Shown here: one piece after another, positions 35,279 to 45,615 of the stretch
How the letters are laid out: each line of letters starts with the position of its first letter
Position numbering within the stretch: position 1 is the first letter of the stretch
Assembly (NCBI GenBank): GCA_023627715.1
Contig: JAMAHW010000009.1
Span: forward strand, 310,001-374,000
Direction: 5' to 3'
DNA: 64,000 nt
From: Periconia sp. R9002
Taxonomy: Eukaryota > Ascomycota > Dothideomycetes > Pleosporales > Periconiaceae
Position numbers and translations under genes: made by a program
Notes under the pieces: model-generated
What the model saw: only the letters and a program-made list of their open reading frames with translations
Told to the model about the DNA's origin: nothing
Database searches by the model: none

Positions 35279-36136
35279 TCAGGTCGAACGTCTACAAGAT
35301 TGAAAGAGTGGCTCGCCTTCTTCAACGGGATGATGCAACCGCTCATACATTCGTTTGTTGACCTTGAATTTTGCTCCGTTCTTCTCCACCAGATTCTTCT
35401 TGACTTCGCTCATTTTCGTTTTCAACTTATTGATGATCTGGTTGGCGACTTCAGATGGTTTAGGGGTTTTGTCCTTCAGACGTGGCAACGGGCGCCAAGT
35501 GTACTCGATGTCGTTGTAGTGTGTCGCAGCCTCTTCGGGTGAGATCATTCCAGTTTCTAGCATAGATGCGACCTGCTCGAATCTCGTATCTCGACTCCAA
35601 GAAGACAAAGCCTGTGCCGGAGAAGAGTTGTTTGGAGCCGAAGAATCGCTCGTTTGGTAGTTGTTATTGACGACTTCTTCGCTCTCTGGTTCCTGTTGAT
35701 TGGTTGTGACATTCTCTATGTTGTGAGCTGGGTCGAGAGCATCTGCGGATAATGACAGAAGTCGAGTCGAACCGGAAGCGCTCCGAGCCTGTTGTGCTAT
35801 CTTCAAATAGAATTCACTAAGCTCCTGGGTAGTCAGGGTCTTTCTCCACTCTGAAAAGAGCTTTTGAGAGTCTTTCGTAAAGAAGAGTCGACGCCACTCC
35901 TGGCCCGTCATGTTGAAATCCAAGGGTAGACCACGAATCTTCCGAACCTGAAGCTTGTCATTGCCGTCTTCTGGCATACACCCAATGCTCTTGCCTTTCG
36001 TGAGGATAGTGTAGAATTGACGTGGAAGCGTTTCGTACTCGGATTTGTCGAGGGCCGCTTTGAACTCTTGCTCGCTCTTGATACCTGTGTCGTTCTTGTA
36101 GTCGGAGAATATCATGTACCACTCTTCTCGAGTCAA
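35279..36136 (-). CDS. Hypothetical protein, 5' end unresolved
   Basis: Open frame of 285 codons. The frame has no ATG at its beginning. It is open back to about 36180 (reading ATYNEPEESILTREEWYMIF), and the first in-frame ATG is at 36115. An acceptor-like TCTAG at about 36170 suggests an upstream exon. Visible features: EFKAALDKSEYETLPRQFYT, SEWRKTLTTQELSEFYLKIA, and a Lys-rich C-terminal helix (INKLKTKMSEVKKNLVEKNG). Soluble, no motif recognised. It lies directly downstream of another minus-strand frame that ends in a GTAAGT donor, but the two do not join in phase. Confidence 0.5.
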   Translation of the reverse strand: MTREEWYMIFSDYKNDTGIKSEQEFKAALDKSEYETLPRQFYTILTKGKSIGCMPEDGNDKLQVRKIRGLPLDFNMTGQEWRRLFFTKDSQKLFSEWRKTLTTQELSEFYLKIAQQARSASGSTRLLSLSADALDPAHNIENVTTNQQEPESEEVVNNNYQTSDSSAPNNSSPAQALSSWSRDTRFEQVASMLETGMISPEEAATHYNDIEYTWRPLPRLKDKTPKPSEVANQIINKLKTKMSEVKKNLVEKNGAKFKVNKRMYERLHHPVEEGEPLFQSCRRST

Positions 36137-36243
36137 GATGGACTCCTCGGGCTCATTGTAGGTTGCTAGACATATCCTTGTTCTGACTTGTCATTCACGA
36201 CGTGCAAATCGCCTATAGCGAGGAGGCCCTTCAGATAAACGCG

Positions 36244-37224
36244 TTAGAAAATTGTACTCTGAGAAAAATACCATGTTGTTGTACTTACCAGTTCAGCAGG
36301 ATGGACTGTCTTTATAAAAGCTAGGAACTTGGTAGGGTGCGATGGCCATTTACGCGAAGAGAGCCACTCTGCAGGAGTACACTCCACATAGTGATCACAG
36401 GCTGGGGTTTCGATAAGTTTTCGACCATCACCATATTGAGCGTCGCTGATGTTCAATCCGGCAAGGTCGTTATTCGTTCGCTGAGTGTCTCCATCTGCAA
36501 GTCCGCTGTTAGCTCCTTTCTTGTTATCCTTGTTGCAAGACGCAGACGAAGACGAATGATCGCAGAGAGCATCAAAGCAGTTGGTAGAAATGTCGTTATG
36601 AGAAGTTCCAGTCCTGTTACCCGAATCCTCCAAGTTAGTAGTCCGACCACGAGCAAAGTTCTCTCGATCCTGCTTATACAAGGCAGTGGCACTGCGCCAG
36701 TATAAGCCAAAAGCCCGATCTTCAGTGTTGAAACGGCATAACACCGACTCCTCGCCAGCTTCAACCCTAACAGGTGGTATTCTAGGCTCATCAATGTCCG
36801 GAATTGGCGCAGGCTGTTTCAAACCGCCTTTCATCCAGCCTCGCAGCTGCTTCTCAAGTCCAGAATTAAGCACCATCACCTGACGTAGTCCAGCAATGAG
36901 TCTTGTTGGCTCAGGAGCAGGATGTCCATATTCACGCAGCTTTGCTAGGATGCGTGCTTGGATGCCGGAGTGGTACTGGGCGATTTCTTCACTGCAGCAG
37001 TTGTGGATCAGAACGCGCGTGCCGTAGAGGTGTTGGTAAAGGCTTCGCAGCTCTTGGAGCGTGAGGTGCGTGAGCGTGGGAAATGGAAACGGGTACGCAA
37101 AGTAGAGGATGCGACCTGAATAGAGATTGACCACTTGGACGGTGGGGTCAAGGAGGAGGTGAGGTATGTCGGGGTCCGAAGGGCGAAGGGCAAAGATGCG
37201 GTTGTTTTTGACGATTAGCTCCAT
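36244..37224 (-). CDS. Hypothetical protein, may continue into the next exon
   Basis: 326 codons from ATG 37224. The N-terminal third looks structured (MELIVKNNRIFALRPSDPDI ... TLQELRSLYQHLYGTRVLIH), followed by a low-complexity stretch with Cys, Ser and Asn (CDHSSSSASCNKDNKKG). A second compact part contains CTPAEWLSSRKWPSHPTKFL. Near the end the frame crosses a perfect GTAAGT (36297-36292) just after AEL; the last 13 codons are probably intron. Where it splices is unclear, because acceptors before the 35279-36136 frame are in the wrong phase. Family not recognised, probably lineage-specific. Confidence 0.55.
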   Translation of the reverse strand: MELIVKNNRIFALRPSDPDIPHLLLDPTVQVVNLYSGRILYFAYPFPFPTLTHLTLQELRSLYQHLYGTRVLIHNCCSEEIAQYHSGIQARILAKLREYGHPAPEPTRLIAGLRQVMVLNSGLEKQLRGWMKGGLKQPAPIPDIDEPRIPPVRVEAGEESVLCRFNTEDRAFGLYWRSATALYKQDRENFARGRTTNLEDSGNRTGTSHNDISTNCFDALCDHSSSSASCNKDNKKGANSGLADGDTQRTNNDLAGLNISDAQYGDGRKLIETPACDHYVECTPAEWLSSRKWPSHPTKFLAFIKTVHPAELVSTTTWYFSQSTIF

Positions 37225-38095
37225 TGTGCGTTTTGGCTTCGTTTTTGAAGGGAAAGTGGTAATGGATTATGTGTGGTGTTGTGGTTTTGGTTTTAAGAGG
37301 GACGGCTTTATAAAGAGGTGGATTTGTTAAATGGAGGTTTTAGGTCTAGGAGGTTGGTGGTGAGAGGTGAAGGTGAAAGTGAATGTGAGAGTGAGAGGGA
37401 GACCTCCCGTTCACTTCACACAAAATTATCAAAAACAGTTCCTGGTATTGTCTCTTGCCATTGTATCCCTTGATTAGGTTACTCATTGACCAGCAAATTT
37501 CATTCACAAATAGCAGTGGGGTACCGCACGGTGTATCGCGACTCCTTAATGGCAATGCACTTATATCTTTCTACTGTTTCTAGAGATATTAGACGTATCA
37601 TGCTTTTACTGCGCATATGTTATTATTACACCCCACGTGCACTTTAGTATGTAAAGATAATTCGGGAATGGACGGACTTTTCTGCGTAAGCAAACAGTCT
37701 TAACTGCTTGCTGCTGTTTCATTGCAAAGTATGACGCTTGACGATTTATCGCTGCTCTCTCTGTAAGAAAAAAAATGACTCTCTACCTCAAATCCGAGTC
37801 ATTTTAGGAACTCACTTTTTCTTTCTCGACTTTCTTTCTAGGAACCAAGAAACAATTTTCATGAGGTGGCTGATGTGTGCTTGCACATGCAATAACCAGT
37901 ACTACCATAGCCAGCGGAGAAGTAAGGACCCATCGCTCAACGTTGGACACTTGCAAAATGTCCAAGATTCCGCTACTTTACTATTTTTCCCCCAACAAAG
38001 GCCTGCGTTCGAGTTTTGTTCCTCACTCTGGTAATACCGCATTGATTTCCTTTCATTCATGTCGGACGGTACCTTCATTGTCATATTCCACTGTC
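37225..38095. other. Intergenic
   Basis: Promoter of the 326-codon gene and 3' flank of the pICln gene. No supported frame. Confidence 0.5.
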
Positions 38096-38947
38096 CTAGA
38101 ATGATGTCCGTTGATACTTGTCTTGGTGCTGCTCGCCATTCACTCCGTTCTGTCCGTCATGAGACTCCTCATCTTCCCTTTGCCTCACGGTGCCAGCGCC
38201 AGGTCCCAACTCTTCCTCTCCACCGATGACCGTGCCCGTGAAATTTCCATCTGCATCCATGAAATCTCCCATATTCTCCGCTGTGATCCATCCCGTTGCT
38301 CCAGGCGCCGTCTCATCAAACATGCCATCTTCTTCGCCATCGTCTGGATCGGGGTGCAGATCAGCGCACGTATTCATCGCCGCGTAAATATCCTTTATAC
38401 CATCGTTTTGAGGTTTGGAGTCGCTAGTTCCGGGTGGGAGAAGGCGGAGTTCGAGAACGGATATCTCTTCGGCAGAATTGACGGTGGAAGCATCGTTAAG
38501 GGAGACGTTGAGGAGTAGCGCTTCAGTAGACTCGTCATGTTTTAGAGTTGCGTGGAGCGCGATGGAAGGGTATGGGATCTTGACTCCAGTGGAGTTTGAC
38601 GAAGTTTCGAATAGGATGAGGTTTCTGTTTAACTCTCGTCAGCTGAGCGACTCAAAAGACAAGTATGTGAACAGGGAACTATGCAATTGCGCGTACTCTG
38701 AATTGACCCAAATCTCAATATTCTCGACTAGTGAGGATTCACTATCATCCGTCGTCGACGCCACAAACGCGGCAAAAGCGGGATGCTCCTTGAGTTGAGA
38801 CGTTGAGGCAGATAGAGATAGACCGGAGTAGTGCGCGTGAAGGACGGGTTTGGCGCCGAAGAAAGTTGTCGGTGTTTGCTCTTGATGCTCTTGTAGCGGG
38901 GTGAAGTCGGTTGCCTGGGGCATCGACTTGATTTGTTGTATAGACAT
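38096..38947 (-). CDS. Methylosome subunit pICln homologue (Lot5-like)
   Basis: Two exons: 38947-38697 and 38624-38096, 259 residues; 72-nt intron, GTACGC ... ACAG. The joined product has the pICln PH-like fold: TTFFGAKPVLHAHYSGLSLS, then VENIEIWVNSE joined to NLILFETSS, then GVKIPYPSIALHATL, and EISVLELRLLPPG. An acidic loop and tail (NTCADLHPDPDDGEEDG, FDADGNFTG-like region) follow, with IYAAMNTCADLHPD as the typical conserved C-terminal helix. pICln chaperones Sm proteins into the PRMT5 methylosome before snRNP assembly in animals. The fungal role is less clear (yeast LOT5). Divergent from WDR83. Confidence 0.87.
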
Positions 38948-39273
38948 GCCGATGAAACTTCGAGGAACAGAGTCTCGAATTGGCAGAAAGAAGTGTTTAT
39001 TTGAACGAGTTTCGACGGGAGGAAATCTAGGGCAAAGTTGAGGTTGTAGAAAAATGTGTCGAGTCGCAAAGGCAGCAGCTCACATGAAGTTACACACACC
39101 GAGGTTGTCCCGAAGGAAGCTCTCTTCAACCAAAGCGGGGCACTTCCTCTTCCAAACTCCGCAACTCACCCCCGAGTTCCCAACGCGACACGAATCCAGA
39201 GCATCGCACCTCGACCAACCCATCAGAAAAATGCCTTGAAAGATTGAACACAAGAAACGCGACTCGCGAAAAC
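38948..39273. promoter_or_regulatory. Bidirectional promoter of pICln and WDR83 genes
   Basis: 326 bp between the two start codons in divergent orientation. Both products work in RNA-processing contexts in other organisms; co-regulation is only a suggestion. Confidence 0.5.
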
Positions 39274-40266
39274 ATGCCTTCCTTCCCTACCACACCAATC
39301 GCGCTCCTCACAGGGCACACAGGCCCCGTCCACGCCGTTGCCTACTCCTCCGGTGCCGCTTCATACATCCTAACCGGCAGCGCCGACCGCTCAATCCGCC
39401 TCTACAACCCCTCCAAAGCACCCCTCGGCGCTGCACAAAACACCACCGATCTAGGCCTCGTCAATAAGTACTCTGCGCATGGCTACGAAGTCCTATCCAT
39501 TTGCGTCAACGACAACAACGACCTCTTCGTCTCGACGGGCGGCGACAAGACGGTGTTTCTCTGGGACGTCGTCACTGCGCAGACCATACGGCGCTTCTCG
39601 GGCCATGCGGGGCGTGTGAATCGCGGTGTCTTTGGAGGGGATTCTGATAGTGTTATTGTGAGTGCGAGCTTTGATGGATCGGTACGGATCTGGGATTGTC
39701 GGTCAAATTCGTACAAACCTATCATGATCCTTGATGAGGCAAGAGATAGTGTTACAGATGTGGTGGCATTGGACGGTGAGATCGTGTCGGGAAGCGTGGA
39801 TGGACGGGTGCGGACGTACGATTTGAGGAAGGGCATGTGCGAGGTCGATGTCATGGGTCATCCGGTCACTTCATTAGAAGTGTCGAAGAGTGGTACAGAA
39901 ATCCTAGTGTCTTGTCTGGACTCGACCGTCCGGCTTATGGATCGCGCGAACGGGCAGTTGTTAAAAGCATACCGGGATGAAGCATTTGTCAATACCGAAT
40001 TGAGGGTGAGGAGTACGCTGGGGCTGAATGATAGCGTGGTGGTTAGTGGGAGTGATGATGGGATGGTGTTTGCTTGGGATTTGTTGGGGGGCGAATGCTT
40101 GCATCGGTTCAAGCATTCGGAGAGGAGAGCGGTGAATAGCAAAAACGCCGGCGCACCAAGAGGGAAGAAAGATATTGTGTCCGCGGTAGCGTTTTGCAAG
40201 AGCAGGAGAGAATGGGCTAGTGCTGGAGGGGATGGGAACGTCGTGGTGTGGGGGATGCCACGGTAA
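39274..40266 (+). CDS. WD-repeat protein, WDR83/MORG1 type
   Basis: One exon, 330 residues, start at the first ATG of the frame (AACATGCC, 39274); the frame opens slightly upstream without a Met. Seven WD40 blades are seen, beginning with LLTGHTGPVHAVAYSSGAAS and ILTGSADRSIRLYN. They continue through LFVSTGGDKTVFLWDV, VIVSASFDGSVRIWDCRS, EIVSGSVDGRVRTYDLRKG, ILVSCLDSTVRLMD and VVVSGSDDGMVFAWDLLGG, and end with EWASAGGDGNVVVWGMP. Order and sequence match WDR83 (MORG1), a scaffold of MAPK signalling in animals that is also found in spliceosome preparations. Convergent with NOB1, whose stop lies 168 bp away. Confidence 0.87.
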   Translation: MPSFPTTPIALLTGHTGPVHAVAYSSGAASYILTGSADRSIRLYNPSKAPLGAAQNTTDLGLVNKYSAHGYEVLSICVNDNNDLFVSTGGDKTVFLWDVVTAQTIRRFSGHAGRVNRGVFGGDSDSVIVSASFDGSVRIWDCRSNSYKPIMILDEARDSVTDVVALDGEIVSGSVDGRVRTYDLRKGMCEVDVMGHPVTSLEVSKSGTEILVSCLDSTVRLMDRANGQLLKAYRDEAFVNTELRVRSTLGLNDSVVVSGSDDGMVFAWDLLGGECLHRFKHSERRAVNSKNAGAPRGKKDIVSAVAFCKSRREWASAGGDGNVVVWGMPR

Positions 40267-40433
40267 GCCAGTGACCGAGTTTGTCGAACATTGATCCGTT
40301 TTTGATACCCCCCGTTCTGTATAACCACATGTAGAAAGAAGAAATCATAGTATTTTTTGAAAAGCCCCAGAAAACGCCTGTCTAATGATTGGTATCTCTC
40401 TTCTTTAACCATTTTTATATCCTTCTTCGCCCT

Positions 40434-42026
40434 TTAAAACCTCCTCTTCGAGTTAATGTTCCGCCCAGCACCCACCTTCGGCCTACCCCCAGCCTTCCCA
40501 CGATCCCCTGTCAAGATGCCCGGCAAATAATCCTCATCCATCAAATCCCTCGCCTTGTTCCTCTTCCCCTCCTCCATCTGGCGCGTATACTCCTTCTGGT
40601 CCTCTGCGAGCACCAAGTCTCTCCCCCACCCACCCTGACCGCCTCCCGTTCCCCTAAGCTTCCCATTGGCCGTGCCAGCGATCGGTTTCGGCACACTGTA
40701 CTTGTTCCCGCGCTTGTTCCACTGGTAGTTCTTCGCGAGGTGGATTCTAAACACGCCTTTGGCATCGGTGGAGCACGTGACGCGGTGGAGCGTCGGGCCG
40801 CCGCAGCGCGGGCAGAATTGCTTGTCCATGGCGCGCGTGGTGAGGAAGCACGCATGGCAGCGCATGATGGTGGAGCGGATGTGGCGGACGCGCTGCATGG
40901 CGGGGGATAGCAGCTTGAGGTTCATTTGGAGGAGAACGTTCTGCATGGCGTAATCGGTCGTCATGGTTGCGACGGCCATTTGCTTGGTGGCGGCCGTGAG
41001 CGGTGCGTTGCCCTCGTCTTGGGCTTGGTGCTGGCGGAGGTTGGAGGGCGTGATCCAGTCGCCGTCCGAATCGTCCGAGTCTGTGGAGGGCGCGGCGGAG
41101 TCTACTGGTGCGGAAGAGATTTGTAGGTTGGAAAGATCTTTTTCGGTTTTCTCGATGGACGGGTTTTGCTCGGCTGGCTCGGTGGTAGAATCTTCCTGTG
41201 CTGGTTTTTCCTGTTCGGCGGTTTCGGCTTGGGGCACAGCAGGGGTCTCGGCTGATGGAGGTTCCGTCTCTACTACATGCTCGTCCTGAGGTGCAGTAGG
41301 GGCTGGGAATGCGGTTTCGGATGGCTCGGCCGGCTCTGTCGTTTGCTGCTCCGTTGTAGCCTCTTGTGGTACCGACGCTGCCTCTACTTTAGATTCCGCT
41401 GGCGTTGACTCGACTTCAGGGGAAATTCCGGATGGCTTCCGTTCCACGGCGTCCGATGGAACTTCCTCGGATAGAGGTGTGTCTTCCTTCTGAGCTGGCG
41501 GTTGAACCATGGATTCCGTATCTGAAAATTCAGTCACCTCGAAAACCTTCTGCTTGTTCTTGCGTGGCTTCTTCTTATTTCTCCAGTTCCTCTTCTGACC
41601 ACCAGCTTGCTCCCAACCCTCGTCGTCGTCTTCCTGCTCTTCACCTGGCTTTTTGTTCACCTCTTTTCCAGGTTCATCCCTCAAACCCCAAGTACCACCA
41701 TGCTTCTCACAATGAATTTCGTACGCCAACGCCAAGATACCCAAATCTTGTTTGCTCAGCACAGAAAAATCGCCCGTCTTTCGAGCAAATGCTGAAACAG
41801 CCTCCAGACTAGCAGGCGCTGGTGATTTGATGTTGAGGAACGGCAAAAGAGTCGTTTCGACCCGTGACCTGGTGGCAGCATCTCGAATTTCAGAGATGAT
41901 GGCAGGAGTGGTGTAGAGATGCTCCGCTGAACCGATAATGGTGGATATAGAGACAGCGTTGTGAATCAGAGGTCCAGTATCGATGATAATCGAGTTGATA
42001 GGCTTTTTGTCTAATTCGGAAGCCAT
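40434..42026 (-). CDS. NOB1: 20S pre-rRNA D-site endonuclease NOB1
   Basis: One exon, 530 residues, ATG at 42026. The PIN nuclease domain (about 1-115) has the catalytic acidic residues in IIIDTGPLIHNA (Asp16), TTPAIISEIRD and KQDLGILALAYEI. A long disordered Glu/Pro/Thr-rich insert (about 130-340) interrupts it. Then come VLLQMNLKLLSPAMQRVRHI, the zinc ribbon (Cys390, 393, 405, 408 in CHACF...CPRCGG), and the conserved KNYQWNKRGNKYSVPKP segment. Nob1 cleaves 20S pre-rRNA at site D in the cytoplasm to give mature 18S rRNA. The insert is longer than in yeast (459 residues). Confidence 0.95.
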   Translation of the reverse strand: MASELDKKPINSIIIDTGPLIHNAVSISTIIGSAEHLYTTPAIISEIRDAATRSRVETTLLPFLNIKSPAPASLEAVSAFARKTGDFSVLSKQDLGILALAYEIHCEKHGGTWGLRDEPGKEVNKKPGEEQEDDDEGWEQAGGQKRNWRNKKKPRKNKQKVFEVTEFSDTESMVQPPAQKEDTPLSEEVPSDAVERKPSGISPEVESTPAESKVEAASVPQEATTEQQTTEPAEPSETAFPAPTAPQDEHVVETEPPSAETPAVPQAETAEQEKPAQEDSTTEPAEQNPSIEKTEKDLSNLQISSAPVDSAAPSTDSDDSDGDWITPSNLRQHQAQDEGNAPLTAATKQMAVATMTTDYAMQNVLLQMNLKLLSPAMQRVRHIRSTIMRCHACFLTTRAMDKQFCPRCGGPTLHRVTCSTDAKGVFRIHLAKNYQWNKRGNKYSVPKPIAGTANGKLRGTGGGQGGWGRDLVLAEDQKEYTRQMEEGKRNKARDLMDEDYLPGILTGDRGKAGGRPKVGAGRNINSKRRF

Positions 42027-44820
42027 GGGGAGAATAGAGTCAAGGCTCGATGTCGATGCCCCACCAATGTCGTTGTTATCTTGCGACAGGAAAATATTAT
42101 TTCCGCGGGGACTTTTTGTGAACGTCGAGTTCTTATAATAAGTACAACGTTGTTAGACCAGATATTCACCAAAGGGCATGAAGTCGTATGAAGTAGGGTA
42201 AATGATTTTCCTATGGGCGTGGCAATTGATTGAGGTTGTGTGAAATGTGAAAATTGATTCGCGATGCCCATTGGCGGACAGGAGCGCTAATTCCATGACT
42301 AAGCTCAACTTGATAGGCACAGTGTAGTGACATCCAAACAGAACTTCTACATGCCCTTTGTGGTGTGATATCTGCTCCAAGCAAAATGCACAATACCTCT
42401 GACAATTCTTCAAAACTTTCTCACTTGGCCAGTATGCCTTGTAACTGTGGAATCCCACTGGTACCCCTAGGAGCTCAATTTTCAACTTCGCAAGGTAGGC
42501 GTTTCCTGTTGCCATGTCTGGTTGATAGAAACAAGAGGCCGCCGTAGGTTCCAAAGTACAGCAACTCGCGATGGCCGTTGTTTCCGGAACCACTTCAAAA
42601 CCTCGATTTGCGTCCAAAAGCCGACCCACATCTATGGTCGGGGTTCCTAACCAGCTTTTATACAATTCTGCAATCCGCCCTCCATAAGTTCGTTGTATTT
42701 TACGGTAGCCGGTATTTACTGGGACATGTGGGCCTAGCGAAGGGGACACAGGAATGCCTCTATCCGTATGCTATCCTAGCCCACTTTTCGTGATCGGAAC
42801 CCGAGGATTCCTGGGGCCAAATATGACCGCCCTTGTTGTCGAGTATATGCAAGACTGTGCCGTCCGCCTATCCGCCGCGAGGGACTTGCAGCCGTGAACG
42901 ACGGCTATTGGCACAGAGAGATGGGGTCCATGTATCTGCCTCTAGTTCGCGTGTGATTGGCCTGGGTGACCTCATTCGTGTCGAGCGACGAGCCGGCAAA
43001 CAATGGCGTTCACGAACACTGCCCGCATGACCTTGCACGCTGTTGATTGCAAGCGACCCGAGTGCATGTGCAAAGCTGACGATAGGTAGGACGTGTTCCC
43101 AGGCAAGGGAAGCATCGAGGGTACAATCTGGGAAAAGAGGATGCATCGTGTCCGGTGAGACTAATATGGACGTCTGTCAGCGAGGTGTTATTGGCCGTGG
43201 ATCGACAAGTTCCGGGGGGGCAGGATCCGAAATGGGAGTAGCAAGACGATGCTCGATCATACCAAAGCAGCGCAGTTTGAAGCAAAGCTTCAGTATGGGG
43301 TAGCCTTATTCGTCAAGATCTGAATACCGCGGCTCAAGCAGCAGCATAGAACAAGGCAACAAGGCAAACCTGCAGCCGTTGCGCTTGAGCATCCTCTGTA
43401 GCATGAACTGGGGTCAGTTTGCCGGTCCCAGAGGAGTGCCATATTTAATGCTTGCTCTTCCCATGCTGCTGTGAGATGGAAGTCAGCATCAATTGCTGCG
43501 AACTCGTACCCTTTGGACCCCCATGGCGAGCTCACCCAAGATGTTGACATGCTATATTTTATGAGGGCGCAATAGCGTCAAGTATTCTGTTTCCGCCGGC
43601 AATGATTCCCGAGGGTCGGCCCAGGTCGGGAGTAGGTGTAAAGTGCAGCTTACCTCCCTGACTTCTTTATACCCAACGAGCACTGATCACCCAGCAGAGC
43701 CGCATCCCCATCGCTCCTGCCCCGGCTTGCGCTTTCTCTATTACCTATCTATGCCGTTCAACCGCAATAGCAGGAGCCATCCATCGGGCCACGAATCCCA
43801 GCATCCATCCGTACACCGATAAACACTTACCACTTGTCACCTTTCGCCTTGAGGAGCTATCGATTCGCGTCACATCAGATTCGATCCCGATTTCTTCACA
43901 CACGTACAAGGACACCCAACAGAAGACAGGCGCCCCTACAAAGGCCGTGTGGGGCGGGGTACACGGGATGAGACACGACACGGAAACTAAACGATCCTCG
44001 ATCCCGTTTCGTCCTCTCGGCAACCCAACAGCCTTCGGGTGCATCTCTGCCATTACGTGCCGTAGACGCAGGGAATCAAGGGATTCCCTGTGCAAGCCTA
44101 CAATTGCATTTGCTGGTTGGCCCATCTGCTTGCGCTTGCATGCAACCATCCATCAGCTTGTCGTCACGGCCGAATGTCCACCCGCATTACCACTCTCTTC
44201 AATGTACTCCTCCCCATGGGTCGCCTGAGATCTGCATCCGCCGCAGGCTGGACTACGCCCCATGCCTACGGCAATCATCTTTATACAACGAGACGCAGCT
44301 TTGCTGGCTTTATCAGACGTCGGTCCTGCTATGTCCATGACTTCACACCATTCATCAGAAGGGACAGGAGCCTTTTCAGCCTTCAGCATACTATTCAGCA
44401 GCCAAATTCATAGGGCAAAACAACCTAACTCGGCCGCGGGGTAAATGTGGTAATCGCCAGGATGTTGCTCCACGCCTCTGCAGCCGTATAAAATCTTGCC
44501 GCGTTGTCAACCCTATGAGCGGCAGCTCCTTATCTGCCACTCGTTATACACATGTTTGCGAGCTAAAGAGGTCGGGTGATCTCGAATGCCAAACTATGCT
44601 TCGTTCGATGATATGCAGCAGAGCCGCACTTGCTGGGCAGAGGGGATAAAGGGCAGAGGCAGAAATGGCCTGCAAGACTTGGGCGAGGCAAGCCAGGCGT
44701 ATGTCGACCACGCCGAAACGCGCAAACCCGCTATCCAACAGCTTGATTACACTTACACTTTCTTCGCTTAGCTTACCATGTCGGTTCGTGCGAACTCTCC
44801 CCTACAACACGCTTCCTTTA
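42027..44820. other. 2.8 kb region with no supported gene
   Basis: Holds several overlapping short frames on both strands. The longest (42153-42749 minus) begins with GTG and has no domain; one at 43745-44149 minus has an ATG but no family character. The stretch before 44820 is probably the promoter and perhaps an upstream exon of the next gene. Confidence 0.45.
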
Positions 44821-45615
44821 ATGATGAGTTTACTTCAGCCACCATTTCTATTTCGAATTGATGAAATCGCCGAGAATGAAGCAGCTCCATTCAACGTGGA
44901 CAGCCGTGGGCACTGGATACCTTCGACGAATGCCCAGGACTACATGCGGCCAGGAGGTGGTGCATCTGGAATCTGGTGGTACTGTGATGGACAGGGAATC
45001 CAGGGTCTACCCGGCGTGTCCCAGCCTCCATCTGGATCTCAGCATTTCAAAACGTTCTCCATGTTTTACACTAGCGGGTATGGGTTCTGGGTGCTGAGAG
45101 GCGATGCGACGCGTCCCTCAAACATGGCAGCAGGAGCGTGGTACCCTCTCCGGTTCGATTACGAAGACACCGACGGCGATACGTACATCACCAACGCGGG
45201 AACGAGACTGTCTTTGAACTGGACACGGCCGGATCAGCGATGGCCGAGGCTGTTGTTTCCGGACATATACCATAATTTTGGTATGGTAACGCCCAATACG
45301 CAATACGGTGGCCTGAGGGGGGAATTGCCAATCTTCCTCGCCTTGATGGCGTTCTCCATGGCCCAGAGCCTTCTCACACGTATACTTCCGCAAATGTTTG
45401 TCAATGGCTCTTGGAGAGTCCATCCGTATCCCCCAGGGCGTATGTTTATTTCTCCGCGTCGCAAGGACTCGGCCGAGTGCTGATGTGAAACAGGAATCGA
45501 TAGGAGAGGGGTTGTAGTGTACGTGTATACCGCCCCTTCCAACTGGGTGCCTAATTCGACGAGGAACGAGCTGCTTCGTTACGAAGACGGGGAGTACAAT
45601 CCTTATTACAGCTGA
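44821..45615 (+). CDS. Hypothetical two-exon protein
   Basis: Exons 44821-45439 and 45494-45615, 246 residues. The 54-nt intron has a GTATGT donor, a GCTGATG branch-like site and AACAG acceptor. The splice carries the frame from HPYPPG into RIDRRGVVVYVYTAPSNWVP and then to a stop after EDGEYNPYYS, which supports real coding. The product is rich in Trp, Tyr and Gly (GASGIWWYCDGQGIQG, FYTSGYGFWVLRGD, YEDTDGDTYITNAGTRLSLN). No signal peptide is obvious with this start. An earlier in-frame ATG at 44665 would add 52 residues. Family not recognised; possibly lineage-specific. Confidence 0.5.

Noticed and set aside
42153..42749. 198-codon minus-strand frame
   Set aside because: Begins with GTG, has no family resemblance, and lies in a gap with frames open on both strands.
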